Source of the DNA: Occultella aeris
GTDB taxonomy: Bacteria > Actinomycetota > Actinomycetes > Actinomycetales > Beutenbergiaceae
Length of the DNA stretch: 64,000 bases
Direction: 5' to 3'
Assembly: GCF_902703175.1 (NCBI RefSeq)
Contig: NZ_CACRYJ010000046.1
Span: 1-64,000, forward strand
Numbering within the stretch: the stretch's first letter is position 1; each line of letters opens with the position of its first letter. The notes beneath the pieces were generated by a model, which did no database searches, was not told the origin of the DNA, and was given only the letters and a program-made list of their open reading frames with translations. The translations under genes were made by a program, and so were the position numbers. Positions 37,313 to 45,883 of the stretch are shown here, one piece after another.

Positions 37313-37318
37313 TAGGCT
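37313..37318 (+). promoter_or_regulatory. -10 element TAGGCT of the glyA leader
   Basis: TAGGCT sits just before the ZTP aptamer, placing the start of the glyA-folD transcript at the aptamer's 5' end. Confidence 0.45.
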
Positions 37319-37322
37319 GGAC

Positions 37323-37434
37323 CCATCGCGACTGGCGCAGAGGTGGATCACCACCGGGGAGCGATGCAGTAGTTCGACTCGAGGTCGCCCGCCTGGGCCT
37401 GGAGTGATCCGATGAGACCCATCACTGCATCGCC
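37323..37434 (+). promoter_or_regulatory. ZTP (pfl) riboswitch and probable expression platform, glyA-folD leader
   Basis: Aptamer elements are in order: CGACTGGCG (37328-37336), GGTGGATCACCACC stem, GGGGAGC (37356-37362), a linker, and the CCCGCCTGGGCC 3' element (37388-37399). The linker GCGATGCAGT (37361-37370) is a perfect complement of ACTGCATCGC (37424-37433), which lies four bases before the GGAGG ribosome site. A competing hairpin AGTGAT/ATCACT (37403-37408 / 37421-37426) shares bases with it. Ligand-dependent choice between these could set access to the ribosome site. Confidence 0.92.
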
Positions 37435-37446
37435 TGCGGAGGAAGC

Positions 37447-38745
37447 ATGAGCCAGCCCACGTCCACCGTCCCTGTCCGCGACCAGTCGCTCGCGGAGCTC
37501 GACCCCGAGATCGCCGCCGTGCTCGAGGGGGAACTGACCCGCCAGCGCGAGACTCTCGAGATGATCGCGAGCGAGAACTTCGTACCGCGCGCCGTGCTCC
37601 AGGCACAGGGGTCGGTGCTCACGAACAAGTACGCCGAGGGGTACCCCGGCCGCCGCTACTACGGTGGCTGCGAGCAGGTGGACATCGCCGAGAACCTCGC
37701 GATCTCGCGGGCCTCGTCACTGTTCGGCGCCGAGTACGTCAACGTCCAGCCGCACTCCGGGGCCCAGGCCAATGCCGCCGTCCTGCACGCGCTGATCAAG
37801 CCGGGTGACACCATCCTCGGGCTGCAGCTCGCCCACGGTGGTCACCTCACCCACGGCATGAAGATCAACTTCTCCGGCAAGCTCTACAACGTCGCCTCCT
37901 ACGGCGTCGACGAGCAGACCCACCGGATCGACTACGACGCGCTGCGGGCCAAGGCGCTCGAGGCCCGGCCCCAGGTGATCATCGCCGGCTGGTCCGCCTA
38001 CCCCCGCCACCTCGACTTCGAGGCGTTCCGCTCGATCGCGGACGAGGTCGGCGCGTACCTGTGGACGGACATGGCGCACTTCGCCGGTCTCGTGGCCGCG
38101 GGCCTGCACCCGAACCCGATCCCGCACTCCCACGTGGTCTCCAGCACCGTGCACAAGACCCTGGGCGGCCCGCGCTCCGGGGTGATCTTCTCGCGTGACA
38201 AGGAGACCTTCGGCAAGAAGCTCGACTCGGCCGTGTTCCCGGGCCAGCAGGGCGGACCGCTGATGCACGTCATCGCGGCCAAGGCCGTCGCGTTCAAGGT
38301 GGCGGCCGGTGAGGAGTTCGCCGAGCGGCAGCGCCAGACCATCGCCGGCGCGCAGATCCTCGCCGAGCGGCTCACCGCCACCGACGTCAGCTCCGCCGGG
38401 GTCTCGGTGCTGACCGGTGGCACCGACGTGCACCTGGTGCTGGTGGACCTGCGGCACTCCGACCTCGACGGCCAGCAGGCCGAGGACCTCCTGCACGCCG
38501 CCGGGATCACCGTGAACCGCAACGCGGTGCCGTTCGACCCGCGGCCCCCGCGGGTCACCTCCGGCCTGCGGATCGGCACCCCGGCGCTCGCCTCCCGCGG
38601 GTTCGGCGAGGCCGAGTTCACCGAGGTGGCGGACATCATCGGTGGCGTGCTCGCCGCCGGCACCGGGGCGGATCTGGACGCCGCGCGTGCCCGGGTCAAG
38701 GCCCTCACCGATGCGTTCCCGCTCTACCCCGGCCTGCAGCAGTGA
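37447..38745 (+). CDS. glyA: serine hydroxymethyltransferase
   Basis: A 432-residue PLP enzyme converting serine and THF to glycine and 5,10-methylene-THF. Motifs: [17 protein letters not shown] near residue 60, the PLP ring and phosphate contacts [12 protein letters not shown] and [13 protein letters not shown], and the PLP Schiff-base lysine in [14 protein letters not shown] (about residue 238). GGAGG precedes the ATG. The following folD GTG overlaps its TGA stop, so the two are translationally coupled and share the ZTP riboswitch. Confidence 0.97.
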   Translation: MSQPTSTVPVRDQSLAELDPEIAAVLEGELTRQRETLEMIASENFVPRAVLQAQGSVLTNKYAEGYPGRRYYGGCEQVDIAENLAISRASSLFGAEYVNVQPHSGAQANAAVLHALIKPGDTILGLQLAHGGHLTHGMKINFSGKLYNVASYGVDEQTHRIDYDALRAKALEARPQVIIAGWSAYPRHLDFEAFRSIADEVGAYLWTDMAHFAGLVAAGLHPNPIPHSHVVSSTVHKTLGGPRSGVIFSRDKETFGKKLDSAVFPGQQGGPLMHVIAAKAVAFKVAAGEEFAERQRQTIAGAQILAERLTATDVSSAGVSVLTGGTDVHLVLVDLRHSDLDGQQAEDLLHAAGITVNRNAVPFDPRPPRVTSGLRIGTPALASRGFGEAEFTEVADIIGGVLAAGTGADLDAARARVKALTDAFPLYPGLQQ

Positions 38746-39599
38746 GCGCGCGCCTACTGCCGGGCAAGCCGGTCGCCGATGCGGTCTTCGCCGAACTCGG
38801 CCCGCGGATCGACGCGCTCATCGCCGCCGGGCACACACCGGGCCTCGGCACGATCCTCGTCGGGGACGACTCCGCCAGCGCCGGGTACATCCGGATGAAG
38901 CAGGAGAAGGCCGCCTCCCTCGGCCTGACCTCCCCGCACATCCACCTCGGCGCCGACGCGACCCAGGCGGACGTGCTCGCCGCGATCGGCGACATGAACG
39001 ACGCGGCCGACGTCGACGCCGTCCTGCTGCAGCACCCCACGCCGCCGCAGATCGACTTCGACGCCGCCCTGCTCGCGCTCGACCCGGACAAGGACGTGGA
39101 CGGGCTGCACCCGGTCAACATGGGTCGGCTCGCCCTCGGGATGCCGGGACCGGTGCCGTGCACCCCGGCCGGGATCGAGGCGCTGCTCGCGCACTACGAG
39201 ATTCCGATCGCGGGGCGAGAGGTGTGCATCCTGGGCCGCGGCACCACGCTCGGGCGGCCGCTCGCCCTGCTGCTCAGCCAGAAGCGCCCGACGGCGAACG
39301 CGGCCGTGACCGTGGTGCACACCGGGGTCCCGAACTGGGCCGACTACACCCGGCGCGCCGAGGTGGTCATCGCGGCCGCCGGCGTGCCCGGAATCCTCCA
39401 GCCCGAACACCTCACCCCGGGCGTCACCGTGATCGGTGGCGGGGTCCGCTACGAGGGCAAGCGCCTGCTACCGGACGTGGACGAGTCCTGCGAGGAGGTC
39501 GCCGGTGCGATCACCCCGCGCGTGGGCGGCGTGGGCCCGACCACGATCGCACTGTTGTTCCGCAACGCGGTCGAGGCCGCGGAGCGCCGCGTCGGCTGA
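38742..39599 (+). CDS. folD: bifunctional methylene-THF dehydrogenase / methenyl-THF cyclohydrolase
   Basis: A 285-residue enzyme that turns 5,10-methylene-THF into 10-formyl-THF. The substrate site has [14 protein letters not shown], with the catalytic Lys and Tyr region, and [12 protein letters not shown] (family LLQLPLP). The NADP site is [14 protein letters not shown], and the C-terminal hallmark [16 protein letters not shown] is present. It overlaps glyA by 4 nt and is followed by a 23-bp hairpin. It supplies the one-carbon donor used by purN and purH and removed by purU. Confidence 0.97.
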   Translation: MSARLLPGKPVADAVFAELGPRIDALIAAGHTPGLGTILVGDDSASAGYIRMKQEKAASLGLTSPHIHLGADATQADVLAAIGDMNDAADVDAVLLQHPTPPQIDFDAALLALDPDKDVDGLHPVNMGRLALGMPGPVPCTPAGIEALLAHYEIPIAGREVCILGRGTTLGRPLALLLSQKRPTANAAVTVVHTGVPNWADYTRRAEVVIAAAGVPGILQPEHLTPGVTVIGGGVRYEGKRLLPDVDESCEEVAGAITPRVGGVGPTTIALLFRNAVEAAERRVG

Positions 39600-39626
39600 C
39601 GCCTGGCCGCTTGGCGGCCACGAACC

Positions 39627-39681
39627 ACGACGACGGCGGGTGCCGGGCGCCATATGGACGCCCGGCACCCGCCGTCGTCGT
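39627..39681 (+). terminator. very strong hairpin after folD
   Basis: A perfect 23-bp stem (39627-39649 with 39659-39681) closes a 9-nt loop containing CCATATGG, itself a palindrome. It begins 28 bp after the folD stop, and its right arm ends only 8 bp before the -10 of the next gene. Confidence 0.85.
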
Positions 39682-39688
39682 CCCGTCA

Positions 39689-39694
39689 TAGGGT
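39689..39694 (+). promoter_or_regulatory. -10 element TAGGGT, leaderless start
   Basis: TAGGGT ends 7 nt before ATG 39702. The -35 region falls inside the folD terminator stem. Confidence 0.4.
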
Positions 39695-39701
39695 TGGAGC
39701 C

Positions 39702-41093
39702 ATGACTGAGGACGGGTTGCAGGCAGCCATCACGAAGATGCAGGCGCGGGGCATCGATCCCCGGGCGATCAACGTATTCGCCCACTACTGGCGGGACCTC
39801 GCGGCGGGTGCGCAGGGCCTGATCCCCGAGGAGACCATCGAGCCGCTCGGCGAGGTCCCGGCGCTCGGCGACTTCGCAGCCACCCCGCAGCAGCGCCGCG
39901 ACGCCCTGGCACGCACCGCCGTCATCAAGCTGAACGGCGGGCTCGGCACCTCGATGGGGATGACCGGGCCGAAGTCCGCCCTCGAGGTGCGAGACGGCCT
40001 CACGTTCCTTGACATCATCGCCCGCCAGGTCCTCGCCCTGCGTGCCCAGCACGACGTGCAGCTCCCGCTGATCCTGATGAACTCCTTCCGCACGCGGTCC
40101 GAATCCCTGGCGATCCTCGAGAAGTACCCGGACCTCGCCGTGGACGGGCTGCCGCTCGACTTTCTGCAGAACGCGGAGCCGAAGCTGCGGGCGGACACCC
40201 TCGCACCGGTCGAATGGCCGGCCGACCCCGAGCTCGAGTGGTGCCCGCCCGGGCACGGTGACATCTACGTCGCGCTCCAGGGCAGCGGCCTGCTCGGAGC
40301 CCTGCGCGCACAGGGGATCAGGTACGTCTTCCTGTCCAACGCGGACAACCTCGGCGCCACCTGCGACCCGGACGTGGCGGCGTGGATGTTCGACCAGGGC
40401 GTGCCGTACGCGGCCGAGGTCTGCCCCCGCACCGCGAACGACCGCAAGGGCGGGCACCTGGCCCGTCGCCGCAGCGACGGCCGGATGATCCTGCGGGACA
40501 GCGCGATGGTCGCCGACGGCGAGGACCACCACTTCCAGGACAACGACCGTCACCAGTACTTCCACACGAACAACCTGTGGGTGGACCTCGAGGTGCTCGA
40601 GCGACTCCTCGACGAGCGGGACGGCGTGCTCGGCCTGCCGATCGTTGTCAACCGCAAGACCGTGGACCCCTCGGACTCCTCCTCGACGCCGGTGATCCAG
40701 ATCGAGTCCGCGATGGGCACGGCGGTCGAGGCCTTCGAAGGGTCCCAGGCCCTGCTGGTGCCGCGACGCCGATTCCGGCCTGTCAAGACCACCAACGAGC
40801 TGCTCCTGCTGCGCTCGGACGTGTTCGAGCTCGATGACGACTCGGTCGTGAACTCGGTCATCACGCACGACGAGCCGGCGATCCGCCTCGACGGCCACTA
40901 CAAGCTCGTCCCGGACTTCGAAGCGCGGTTCCCGGCGGGGCCGCCGTCGCTGCGCGAGTGCACCGGCCTGGAGGTCGCCGGGGACGTGACGTTCGGCGCC
41001 GGGGTCGTCTGCGTCGGCGACGTGCAGGTGCGCGCCGAGGAGCCCGCGACCATCACCGACGGCACCCGACTGTCCGGGTCGGTCACGTGCTGA
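39702..41093 (+). CDS. UTP-glucose-1-phosphate uridylyltransferase, eukaryote-type (UDPGP family)
   Basis: A 463-residue enzyme making UDP-glucose. The nucleotide-binding signature KLNGGLGTSMGMTGPKS (about 76-92), LMNSFRTRSES, PPGHGDIYVAL, FLSNADNLGA and KTTNELLLLRSD match the UDPGP family found in eukaryotes and in some actinobacteria, not the usual bacterial GalU (about 300 residues). It provides UDP-glucose for glycans and for galactose metabolism; galK lies about 10 kb away. The exonuclease III gene overlaps its last codons. Confidence 0.95.
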   Translation: MTEDGLQAAITKMQARGIDPRAINVFAHYWRDLAAGAQGLIPEETIEPLGEVPALGDFAATPQQRRDALARTAVIKLNGGLGTSMGMTGPKSALEVRDGLTFLDIIARQVLALRAQHDVQLPLILMNSFRTRSESLAILEKYPDLAVDGLPLDFLQNAEPKLRADTLAPVEWPADPELEWCPPGHGDIYVALQGSGLLGALRAQGIRYVFLSNADNLGATCDPDVAAWMFDQGVPYAAEVCPRTANDRKGGHLARRRSDGRMILRDSAMVADGEDHHFQDNDRHQYFHTNNLWVDLEVLERLLDERDGVLGLPIVVNRKTVDPSDSSSTPVIQIESAMGTAVEAFEGSQALLVPRRRFRPVKTTNELLLLRSDVFELDDDSVVNSVITHDEPAIRLDGHYKLVPDFEARFPAGPPSLRECTGLEVAGDVTFGAGVVCVGDVQVRAEEPATITDGTRLSGSVTC

Positions 41094-41881
41094 GCATCGG
41101 TTCGGTCAACGTCAACGGCATCCGGGCCGCGTTCCGCCGGGGCATGGGGGAGTGGATGACCGAACACGCCCCGGACGTACTGCTGCTCCAGGAGGTCCGG
41201 GCCACGGACGAGATCCTGGCCGCGCAGCTCGGCCCGGACTGGCACTTGGTGCACACCGAGGGCGCGACGAAAGGTCGGGCCGGGGTCGCCGTCGCCGCCC
41301 GTGAGCCGTTCACCGCGGTCCGGATCGGGCTCTGCGCCGATGAACCGGAGCCGGACGTCGGCCGATGGGTGGAGGCGGACCTCGAACTCGGTGGCGAACC
41401 GGTCACCGTGGTCTCCACCTACCTGCACTCCGGGACTGCCGGGACGCCGTCGATGGACCTCAAGTACGCGCACCTCGATGCCGTCACCGCACGGATGGGC
41501 GTACTTGCCGCCACCGGCCGGTGCGTCGTGGTGGGCGGTGACCTGAACATCGCCCACCGCGAGGTCGACCTGAAGGCCTGGAAGACGAACCGCCGGTCTG
41601 CGGGGTTCCTCCCCGAGGAGCGTGCCTACCTGGACCGGTGGATCGACGAGCAGGGCTGGGTGGACCTGGGCCGCCGGTTCGGCGGCGACGGCCCCGGTCC
41701 GTACACGTGGTGGTCCTGGCGCGGCCAGGCGTACACGAACGACTCGGGGTGGCGCATCGACTACCAGTTCGCCACGCCGGCCCTCGCCGAGCGCGCCAAG
41801 GACGCGGTGATCGACCGTGCGCCCACCTACGAGGCGCGGTTCTCCGACCACGCGCCGGTGCGCGTGCTCTACGACCTCTGA
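41087..41881 (+). CDS. xth: exodeoxyribonuclease III (AP endonuclease)
   Basis: A 264-residue DNA repair nuclease of the EEP fold. Motifs: VNVNGIRAAFRRG, LLLQEVRA with the metal-binding Glu, STYLHSG, GGDLNIAHREVDLK with the Asp-x-Asn pair, the C-terminal TWWSWRGQAYTNDSGWRIDYQFA, and the catalytic His in FSDHAPV. The start is GTG 41087, which overlaps the preceding UDPGP gene by 7 nt and suggests translational coupling of two unrelated functions. A longer open frame upstream is only the shadow of that gene. Confidence 0.93.
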   Translation: MLSIGSVNVNGIRAAFRRGMGEWMTEHAPDVLLLQEVRATDEILAAQLGPDWHLVHTEGATKGRAGVAVAAREPFTAVRIGLCADEPEPDVGRWVEADLELGGEPVTVVSTYLHSGTAGTPSMDLKYAHLDAVTARMGVLAATGRCVVVGGDLNIAHREVDLKAWKTNRRSAGFLPEERAYLDRWIDEQGWVDLGRRFGGDGPGPYTWWSWRGQAYTNDSGWRIDYQFATPALAERAKDAVIDRAPTYEARFSDHAPVRVLYDL

Positions 41882-41900
41882 GGCCGGGGCGGGCCGTGCC

Positions 41901-41938
41901 GACGTGGTGCCGCCGGCGGAGTTGTCGGCGGCGCCGTC
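41901..41938. terminator. hairpin between xth and a small membrane gene
   Basis: GGTGCCGCCG (41906-41915) pairs with CGGCGGCGCC (41926-41935), with one G-U pair, flanked by GAC/GTC. It lies between convergent genes. Confidence 0.5.
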
Positions 41939-42161
41939 AGTGTTGCCCGGGCGGACCGTTCGGGTTGCGCCAGGACCGGCCGCGAGTGCTGAGGTAGCCC
42001 AGGACCGCGCCGGCGACGATGAGGATCAGGCCGATCACGAGCCAGGTCGGGTCCCCGGTCATGACGCTGCCGGGCAGGATGCCCGAGCCCTGGCCCGCCC
42101 ACAGGAGCCCGATCAGGATGGCGATGATGCCGACGACGGCCAGCAGGGGTTTCCTGATCAC
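41937..42161 (-). CDS. 74-residue two-helix membrane protein
   Basis: A small protein with two membrane helices (about 6-24 and 38-58) joined by a polar loop (QGSGILPGSVMTGDPT) and a basic, Asn/Pro-rich tail (RGRSWRNPNGPP). This plan is common among actinobacterial small membrane proteins annotated as hypothetical. It is convergent with xth. Composition and length support a real gene; function is unknown. Confidence 0.7.
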   Translation of the reverse strand: MIRKPLLAVVGIIAILIGLLWAGQGSGILPGSVMTGDPTWLVIGLILIVAGAVLGYLSTRGRSWRNPNGPPGQH

Positions 42162-42251
42162 GTGGGGTCCTCTGCTCGGATGTCGCTGAGTGGTGGTGGA
42201 CCGAGCCTACTGCGCCCTCCGACCGCCGATCTGCCCGGCATCGCACGCGGC

Positions 42252-43247
42252 TCAGCCCTTCGCTGGACCGCTCTGCTCGGCGAGGAGCGCGAAGCCGGGG
42301 CGGTCGACCGAGGCTGCGGTGGCCGTCAGGATGACCGCGCCGGTGCCCGCGGTGCGGTCGAGCCCGAACCAGGATCGGAAGCCACCAGACCCTCCGTTGT
42401 GCCAGGTGATGGTACGTCCGTCAACCGGCGTGGTGATCCAGCCTGCGCCGATCCGGGTGCCCATACCGAGCGACGCGACCGGGTCGAGAGCGGCGGTGCC
42501 GGGCGCCGAGCCGCCGAGCAGTCCCGCCGCGAGGCGGGCCATGTCCCAGATGCGGGCGCGGATCCCACCGGCCGGTCCCAGGGCTTCCCCGGTCCAGGGC
42601 TGCCGTGGCCGGCCCCCCACGGTGGTGCCGGTGAGCGCGCCGGGCCGAAGCTGGTCCATGGTCGCCGGGACGTACATGCCCCTCAGCCCGAGGGGCCGGG
42701 CCAGACGCTCGCGGACGAGGTCCGCGTAGGTCATCCCCGCGGCGCCGGCGACGGCATGGCCCAGCAGTTCGAACCCGAAGTTGGAGTATCGGACCCGAGG
42801 CCTGCCCACGCGGACCCCTCGAGCCTGCTCGACAAGCTGCGCCAGGGTCTCACCGTAGGGATTGGTGCCGTGTCGCCACAGGGCGACCGTCCGGCGCCAC
42901 GGCTGTGCCGAGCGGGGCAGCCCGGGCAGCCCGGAGCGATGTGTGCTGACCGAGGCCAACGTCACGTCCGCCGCGGGCGTACCACCCAGCGGAAGCAGCG
43001 AGCCGAGGGTGGCGTCGTCGCGGATCTCCCCGCGGGCCAGCCCGTCCGAGTAGAGCAGACCGGTTATCCCCTTCGAGACCGACGCGATCTCGTAGTCGGC
43101 GTGCAGGTCGGCGCCGCGGGAGGCGACGGTCACCGCGTCCGGCGTGAGGGTCGCGACGGCGAAGACCGGATGTCGGGGTCCTAGCAATGCGTGGGCTCTC
43201 GCGGCGAGCTGTGCGCCCGAGCGGGCGCCCGGAGTCTGCGGGTCCAT
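42252..43247 (-). CDS. serine hydrolase of the class C beta-lactamase/DD-peptidase family
   Basis: A 331-residue protein with the S-x-x-K active-site motif SVSK (IASVSKGITGLLYSDG, about 78), Y-S-N in VRYSNFGFELLGHAVAG (about 155), and a terminal H-N-G motif in TWHNGGSGGF in place of K-T-G. This set marks the beta-lactamase-related esterase/peptidase family; true beta-lactamase activity cannot be claimed. No signal peptide is visible. ATG 43247 is preferred to 43259 because TATGGT lies 7 nt upstream of it. Confidence 0.85.
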   Translation of the reverse strand: MDPQTPGARSGAQLAARAHALLGPRHPVFAVATLTPDAVTVASRGADLHADYEIASVSKGITGLLYSDGLARGEIRDDATLGSLLPLGGTPAADVTLASVSTHRSGLPGLPRSAQPWRRTVALWRHGTNPYGETLAQLVEQARGVRVGRPRVRYSNFGFELLGHAVAGAAGMTYADLVRERLARPLGLRGMYVPATMDQLRPGALTGTTVGGRPRQPWTGEALGPAGGIRARIWDMARLAAGLLGGSAPGTAALDPVASLGMGTRIGAGWITTPVDGRTITWHNGGSGGFRSWFGLDRTAGTGAVILTATAASVDRPGFALLAEQSGPAKG

Positions 43248-43254
43248 GCCGGCA

Positions 43255-43260
43255 ACCATA
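43255..43260 (-). promoter_or_regulatory. -10 element TATGGT, leaderless start
   Basis: On the minus strand TATGGT ends 7 nt before ATG 43247, and this decides the start of the serine hydrolase. Confidence 0.4.
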
Positions 43261-43374
43261 GTTGACGGATCGGTGGGCGGTCCCGGTGGCGACCCGATCG
43301 GCCCTTCGGTGGGTCCCGGTGGCTTAGTCTCGGGCTACGGGCCGGTTCCGGCCCCGTGAACGAGGGAGTTCGTC

Positions 43375-43509
43375 ATGAACGACAAGTCCAACGCCAAGAA
43401 GGCCGGGAAGTCCCTCAAGGAGAAGCGCGCCGACAAGGCGGACAAGCGGTCCCGTGCCGCGGACCACGCGAGCGCCGTGGAGGCCGTCGTCACCAAGAAG
43501 AAGCGGTGA
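43375..43509 (+). CDS. 44-residue highly charged basic protein
   Basis: An ORF with a clear ribosome site (GAGGGAG then ATG) encoding a Lys/Arg-rich protein (NDKSNAKKAGKSLKEKRADK, ending in KKKR) with a short Ala/Val stretch. Its stop overlaps the GTG of the next gene by 4 nt (GTGA), which supports translation. Similar short lysine-rich ORFs occur widely in actinobacteria with no assigned function; nucleic-acid binding is plausible from charge alone. A TAGTCT -10-like element lies at 43325-43330. Confidence 0.7.
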   Translation: MNDKSNAKKAGKSLKEKRADKADKRSRAADHASAVEAVVTKKKR

Positions 43510-44687
43510 GCGTGTCCGACCAGCTGCGACTCGGCCTACTCGGCACCTCCCGCAAGGCGGACGAACGTCGTCTCGCGATCCACCCCGCCCATCTCGAGCG
43601 TATCGACGCCGACCTACGCGCCCGGATCGTCGTCGAGCACGGGTACGGTGACCGCTTCGGGGTGAGCGACGCCGCCCTGGCCGAGCGGGTCGGCGGCGTG
43701 CTCTCACGCGCTGACCTGCTCGCCGAGGTCGACGTGGTGGTGCTGCCCAAGCCGCAGCCCAGCGACCTGGCGGAACTGCGCGAGGGGCAGACCCTGTGGG
43801 GCTGGCCGCACTGCGTACAGGACCGGGCGATCACCCAGCTCGCGATCGACCGCAGGCTCACCCTGATCGCGTTCGAGGCGATGAACCACTGGACCAGGGA
43901 CGGCGGGTTCGGCCTGCACGTGTTCCACAAGAACAACGAGCTGGCCGGCTACTGCTCCGTGCTGCATGCCATGCAGTTGCGCGGCTTCACCGGCGACTAC
44001 GGGCGCCGCCGGCGCGCCGCCGTGATCGGCTTCGGGGCCACCGCCCGTGGCGCGGTGACCGCCCTGAACGCCCACGGGGTTCACGACGTCCATGTCCTGA
44101 CCAACCGGGAGGTGGCCGCCGTCGGCTCCCCGATCCCGTCCGTTCGGATCCTGCGTCTGGACCACGACGACGATCCGTCCCGGCCGAGCCACGTCATCAG
44201 CGAGGCAGGCCGGGTGCCATTGGCGCCGTTCCTCGCGGACGCTGACATCGTCGTGAACTGCACCCTGCAGGATCCGCTGGCGCCGCTGACCTATCTGCAC
44301 GAGCAGGACCTGACACTGTTCCGGCCCGGCAGCCTCATCATCGACGTCTCCTGCGATGACGGGATGGGTTTCAGCTGGGCCCGTTCGACGAGCTTCGCGG
44401 ACCCGATCTTCGTGGTGGGCGACCATGTCTACCACTACGCCGTCGACCACAGCCCGTCCTACCTGTGGGACTCCTCGACGTGGGAGAACAGCGAGGCTCT
44501 GCTGCCGTTCCTGCGCACGGTCATGGAGGGCCCGGCCGGATGGTCCGGGGACGAGACGATCAACCGGGCGATCGAGATCCAGGATGGACGCATCCGCAAC
44601 CCGGACGTCCTTCGGTTCCAGGGGCGTGCGGACGCCTACCCGCACCCCGTGCTCGAGGCTGCGGACCTCGGGGCGCCCGCTCAGTAA
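43506..44687 (+). CDS. alanine dehydrogenase/PNT-family enzyme, probable N5-(carboxyethyl)ornithine synthase
   Basis: A 393-residue NAD(P)-dependent oxidoreductase. The N-terminal AlaDH/PNT domain begins LGLLGTSRKADERRLAIHPAHL with VVLPKPQPSDLAELREGQTLWGW. The C-terminal Rossmann domain has GFGATARGAVTALNAHGV (about 178-195). The segment NNELAGYCSVLHAMQL separates it from true alanine dehydrogenases and fits proteins annotated as N5-(carboxyethyl)ornithine synthase, which join pyruvate to the ornithine side chain. The substrate is an inference. GTG 43506 overlaps the small basic ORF; GTG 43512 is an alternative. Its 3' end overlaps the convergent ABC permease gene by 7 nt. Confidence 0.7.
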   Translation: MSVSDQLRLGLLGTSRKADERRLAIHPAHLERIDADLRARIVVEHGYGDRFGVSDAALAERVGGVLSRADLLAEVDVVVLPKPQPSDLAELREGQTLWGWPHCVQDRAITQLAIDRRLTLIAFEAMNHWTRDGGFGLHVFHKNNELAGYCSVLHAMQLRGFTGDYGRRRRAAVIGFGATARGAVTALNAHGVHDVHVLTNREVAAVGSPIPSVRILRLDHDDDPSRPSHVISEAGRVPLAPFLADADIVVNCTLQDPLAPLTYLHEQDLTLFRPGSLIIDVSCDDGMGFSWARSTSFADPIFVVGDHVYHYAVDHSPSYLWDSSTWENSEALLPFLRTVMEGPAGWSGDETINRAIEIQDGRIRNPDVLRFQGRADAYPHPVLEAADLGAPAQ

Positions 44688-45883
44688 CGGATCGCGTCGA
44701 TCGGCTTGACCCGAACCGCCACGAGGGCCGGCAGCAGCCCGGCCAGCGCCCCGATCGCCGTGGCGGCCACCAGCCCGGTGACCGCCGCGGAGACAGGGAA
44801 CGGTGGGAGGTCCTGGATCGTGCCCCAGCCGATCAGGGACTCGATCGGGGCGTTGCGAACCGCGACCACGGCGATCCCGACCCCGACGACACCGGCGAGC
44901 ACCGTCGCGACGAGCGACTCCATCATGATCGAGAAGAAGATCCGCCCCGAGGACGCGCCGAAGGAGCGGCGGATGCCGATCTCGCGGATGCGTTGGCGCA
45001 CCGTGACGAGTGAGATGTTCACCAGGCTCAGGGCGCCGAGCATCAGCACCAGCACGCCGATGCCCGTGACCACCAGCTGGAAGACCTGATCGAACTCCTC
45101 GATGCCGAACGCGTCCTGACGGTAGATCTGCACCTGTGTCCCGGCGCCGAGGGCGGCGGTCAGATCCCGGTTCAGATACTCCTCCGCGACCGCGGCGTCC
45201 TCCGGCGGCACCCACACCTCGAGCGCCGGGACGGTGAAGTACTCAGGGTTCGGCGGGATCCACCGCTCGTATGCCGAGCTCAGGATGTAGGCCTCCGGGT
45301 ACGCACCGGGCCAGAGGTCGGCGACCACGCCGGTGACCGTCGCCAGGACCGGCTCGCCGGCACCGATCAGCACGGTGGGGCGCCCGGCCAGGTCGGTGAC
45401 GCCGAGCTCGCGCAGGAACGCCTCGTTCACCACCAGCGCGGGGGAGAACCGGTCCGCGTCGGCCGCAGTGAACCAGGACCCATGGATCGGGGCGATCCGG
45501 TGCATCGTCCCGTACGGCGGGTCGACCGCCTGCACGGTGACGTCCCAGGTGGCCGTCGGCATCCGGACCGGCATCGTCGAGTACGTGACCAAGGAGGCCT
45601 GCTCGATCTGGTAGCGGTCCACGAATTCGCGGAACGCCGCGGTCGTGGCCGTCGCGTCCAGTGTCGCAGTCTCGGACCAGGCGTCCACGCGGAACGTCGC
45701 CGGCCGCCCGCTCTGGGCCTCGCTGAGTTCCGCCTGGGCCTGCCGGGTGATGTCTCCGAGCGCCGTGACGCCGGTCATCGCCGCGACCGCCACGGCCACG
45801 CCGATGAGCGAGAGCAGCACCCGCAGCCGATGGATCCGAAGTTCCCCCCACGCCTCGACCAGGGCGCCGACGAACCCGGTCAT
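44681..45883 (-). CDS. MacB-like ABC transporter permease
   Basis: A 400-residue permease. One membrane helix near the N-terminus (RVLLSLIGVAVAVAAMTGVTAL, about 20-41) is followed by a large extracytoplasmic MacB-like domain (about 50-270) and a C-terminal FtsX domain with three helices (VVTGIGVLVLMLGALSLVNISLV; RQRIREIGIRRSFGAS; AIGALAGLLPALVAVRVKPIDAIRY). It is the last gene of a three-gene operon overlapping the ATPase by 4 nt (ATGA). With the adaptor it should export a peptide, antibiotic or lipid-like compound, or act in envelope signalling. Confidence 0.9.
   Translation of the reverse strand: MTGFVGALVEAWGELRIHRLRVLLSLIGVAVAVAAMTGVTALGDITRQAQAELSEAQSGRPATFRVDAWSETATLDATATTAAFREFVDRYQIEQASLVTYSTMPVRMPTATWDVTVQAVDPPYGTMHRIAPIHGSWFTAADADRFSPALVVNEAFLRELGVTDLAGRPTVLIGAGEPVLATVTGVVADLWPGAYPEAYILSSAYERWIPPNPEYFTVPALEVWVPPEDAAVAEEYLNRDLTAALGAGTQVQIYRQDAFGIEEFDQVFQLVVTGIGVLVLMLGALSLVNISLVTVRQRIREIGIRRSFGASSGRIFFSIMMESLVATVLAGVVGVGIAVVAVRNAPIESLIGWGTIQDLPPFPVSAAVTGLVAATAIGALAGLLPALVAVRVKPIDAIRY

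Noticed and set aside
42252-43247. Beta-lactamase resistance gene
   Set aside because: Motifs place it in the broad serine beta-lactamase-like family, but the third motif is H-N-G and there is no signal peptide, so antibiotic resistance is not supported.
43260-43320. Direct repeat GGTGGG...CCCGGTGGC upstream of the 44-residue ORF
   Set aside because: Short, G-rich and imperfect; it is indistinguishable from composition bias.
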